Below are positions 4,919 through 5,782 of a stretch of DNA of 5,782 nucleotides, one piece after another (position 1 is the first letter of the stretch; the number at the start of each line of letters is the position of its first letter). The notes beneath the pieces were generated by a model. That model had not been told where the DNA came from and made no database searches. It saw only the letters and a list, made by a program, of their open reading frames with translations. Origin of the DNA: Bacteroidales bacterium (GTDB taxonomy: Bacteria > Bacteroidota > Bacteroidia > Bacteroidales > B18-G4); the NCBI GenBank assembly GCA_023145125.1, contig JAGLEK010000291.1, positions 1 to 5,782 on the forward strand, written 5' to 3'. The position numbers and the translations under genes are program-made.

Positions 4919-5782
4919 CTATTTTTTTCTGAAATAAAGGGTGATAGGGACACCGTTGAAATCGAAATTCTTCCTCATCTGGTTTTCAAGATATCGCTTA
5001 TAAGGCTCTTTGATATGCTCCGGCAGATTGCAGAAGAATACAAATGAAGGATAGGCCAGCTTCAGTTGTGTGATGTATTTGATATTGATGCGCGTGCCCC
5101 TGACCATAGGGGGCGAATATCTCTCTATCAGAGGAAGCATCACATCATTGAGCTTTGGTGTGGAAATTTGCCTTGAACGGTTCTTATATACATCATGGGC
5201 AACTTCAAGCACCTTCAGTATGCGCTGCTTATTGATCACAGAGGTAAACAGCACCGGTATATCGGTAAAAGGTGCCGTTTTCCTGAGAATGGCCTCCTTG
5301 AATTCAATATGGGTGTTGGTTTCTTTTTCGACCAGGTCCCATTTGTTTACTACCAGCACAACGCCTTTATTGTTCTTTTCACACAGGCCGAGGATGTTGA
5401 GGTCCTGCGATTCGATCCCATCCTTCGCATCTATCATGAGCAGGCAAATATCTGCCTTTTCAATAGCCCTGATAGAGCGCATGACAGAGTAAAACTCTAT
5501 GTCTTCGCTGACCTTTTTCTTTTTTCGCAACCCTGCGGTGTCAACAAAAAGGAAGTCGAACCCATAGCTGTTATAGGGAATGTAAATAGAATCGCGCGTA
5601 GTACCGGCAATTGGTGTGACGATGTTTCTTTCTTCTCCGATCAGTGCATTGATCAGGCTTGATTTACCTACATTGGGCCTGCCGATGACAGCATATTTCG
5701 GCAGATCGGTATCATCTTCCTCATTATCCGTACTGAATTCCTTTACCACCTGGTCCAGGAGTTCGCCGGTACCGCTTCCGTT
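4919..5782 (-). CDS. der: Ribosome-assembly GTPase Der/EngA, C-terminal part (5' partial)
   Basis: Essential double-GTPase that helps mature the 50S ribosomal subunit. Its 5' end lies beyond base 5782; 287 residues are visible (numbered from the window end). Residues 1-13 (NGSGTGELLDQVV) are the tail of the first G domain. An acidic linker follows (about 17-27, EFSTDNEEDDT). The second G domain has G1 GRPNVGKSS at 34-42, the G2 threonines in AGTTRDS, G3 DTAGLRKKKK, G4 NKWD and a G5-like TSV. The C-terminal KH-like domain shows TPKLNDV, YSPPMVRGTRINIKYITQ, YKRYLENQMRKNF and the final GVPITLYFRKK. The GTG at 5749 (Val in VVKEF) is internal and not a start. hslR lies 3 bp downstream. All key GTPase motifs in the visible part look intact. 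Confidence 0.97.
   Translation of the reverse strand, partial: NGSGTGELLDQVVKEFSTDNEEDDTDLPKYAVIGRPNVGKSSLINALIGEERNIVTPIAGTTRDSIYIPYNSYGFDFLFVDTAGLRKKKKVSEDIEFYSVMRSIRAIEKADICLLMIDAKDGIESQDLNILGLCEKNNKGVVLVVNKWDLVEKETNTHIEFKEAILRKTAPFTDIPVLFTSVINKQRILKVLEVAHDVYKNRSRQISTPKLNDVMLPLIERYSPPMVRGTRINIKYITQLKLAYPSFVFFCNLPEHIKEPYKRYLENQMRKNFDFNGVPITLYFRKK

Noticed and set aside
5070..5662. Two plus-strand open frames of 140 and 155 codons
   Set aside because: They lie entirely opposite the der coding sequence, whose GTPase motifs are unmistakable; their translations show no recognisable domain.
5747..5749. GTG at 5749 as the start of der
   Set aside because: The frame continues to the window end with NGSGTGELLDQ, a conserved Der segment, and the first G domain must lie upstream.

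Overview
The window looks like a piece of a Bacteroidota chromosome, probably Bacteroidales/Marinilabiliales-like. Four things point there: a type IX secretion (T9SS) sorting domain at the end of the first protein; a dihydroorotase of the Bacteroidota type, with Gln-x-His in place of His-x-His; candidate promoters resembling the Bacteroidota pattern TTTG-N19-TAnnTTTG; and the lack of clear Shine-Dalgarno sequences. I cannot name a genus or species.

Layout. Bases 1-1638 (+) hold the 3' part of a gene for a large secreted protein: the end of an endonuclease I domain, an Ig-like domain, two OB-like segments, a second Ig-like domain and a T9SS type A sorting domain. A 146-bp AT-rich gap follows. 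It carries a four-unit heptamer repeat, a CTCTGTG-rich repeat and a candidate promoter. Bases 1785-4365 (+) hold three closely spaced genes: a polyprenol-phosphate mannosyltransferase (DPM1 type), dihydroorotase PyrC, and a small MORN-repeat lipoprotein that starts one base after the pyrC stop. On the minus strand, 5782-4535, are der (ribosome-assembly GTPase, its 5' end outside the window) and, 3 bp downstream, an S4-domain RNA-binding protein like Hsp15/HslR.

The plus and minus gene groups converge on 4366-4534. This stretch is the least ordinary part of the window. It has a perfect 26-bp palindrome touching the lipoprotein stop codon. Next to it is a ~145-bp imperfect inverted repeat whose arms are made of CCTAAA-type heptamers, and the right arm supplies the stop codon of the S4 gene. 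It could be a two-way transcription stop, a mobile or dispersed intergenic repeat, or both.

Functionally, der and the S4 protein fit together as ribosome biogenesis and rescue factors. pyrC is pyrimidine synthesis. The mannosyltransferase makes a lipid-linked mannose donor for envelope glycosylation. The lipoprotein and the T9SS protein are exported. No phage, integrase, CRISPR, toxin system or RNA gene was seen. Apart from the repeats, these are conserved housekeeping or common lineage genes, and I found no convincing new multi-gene system.
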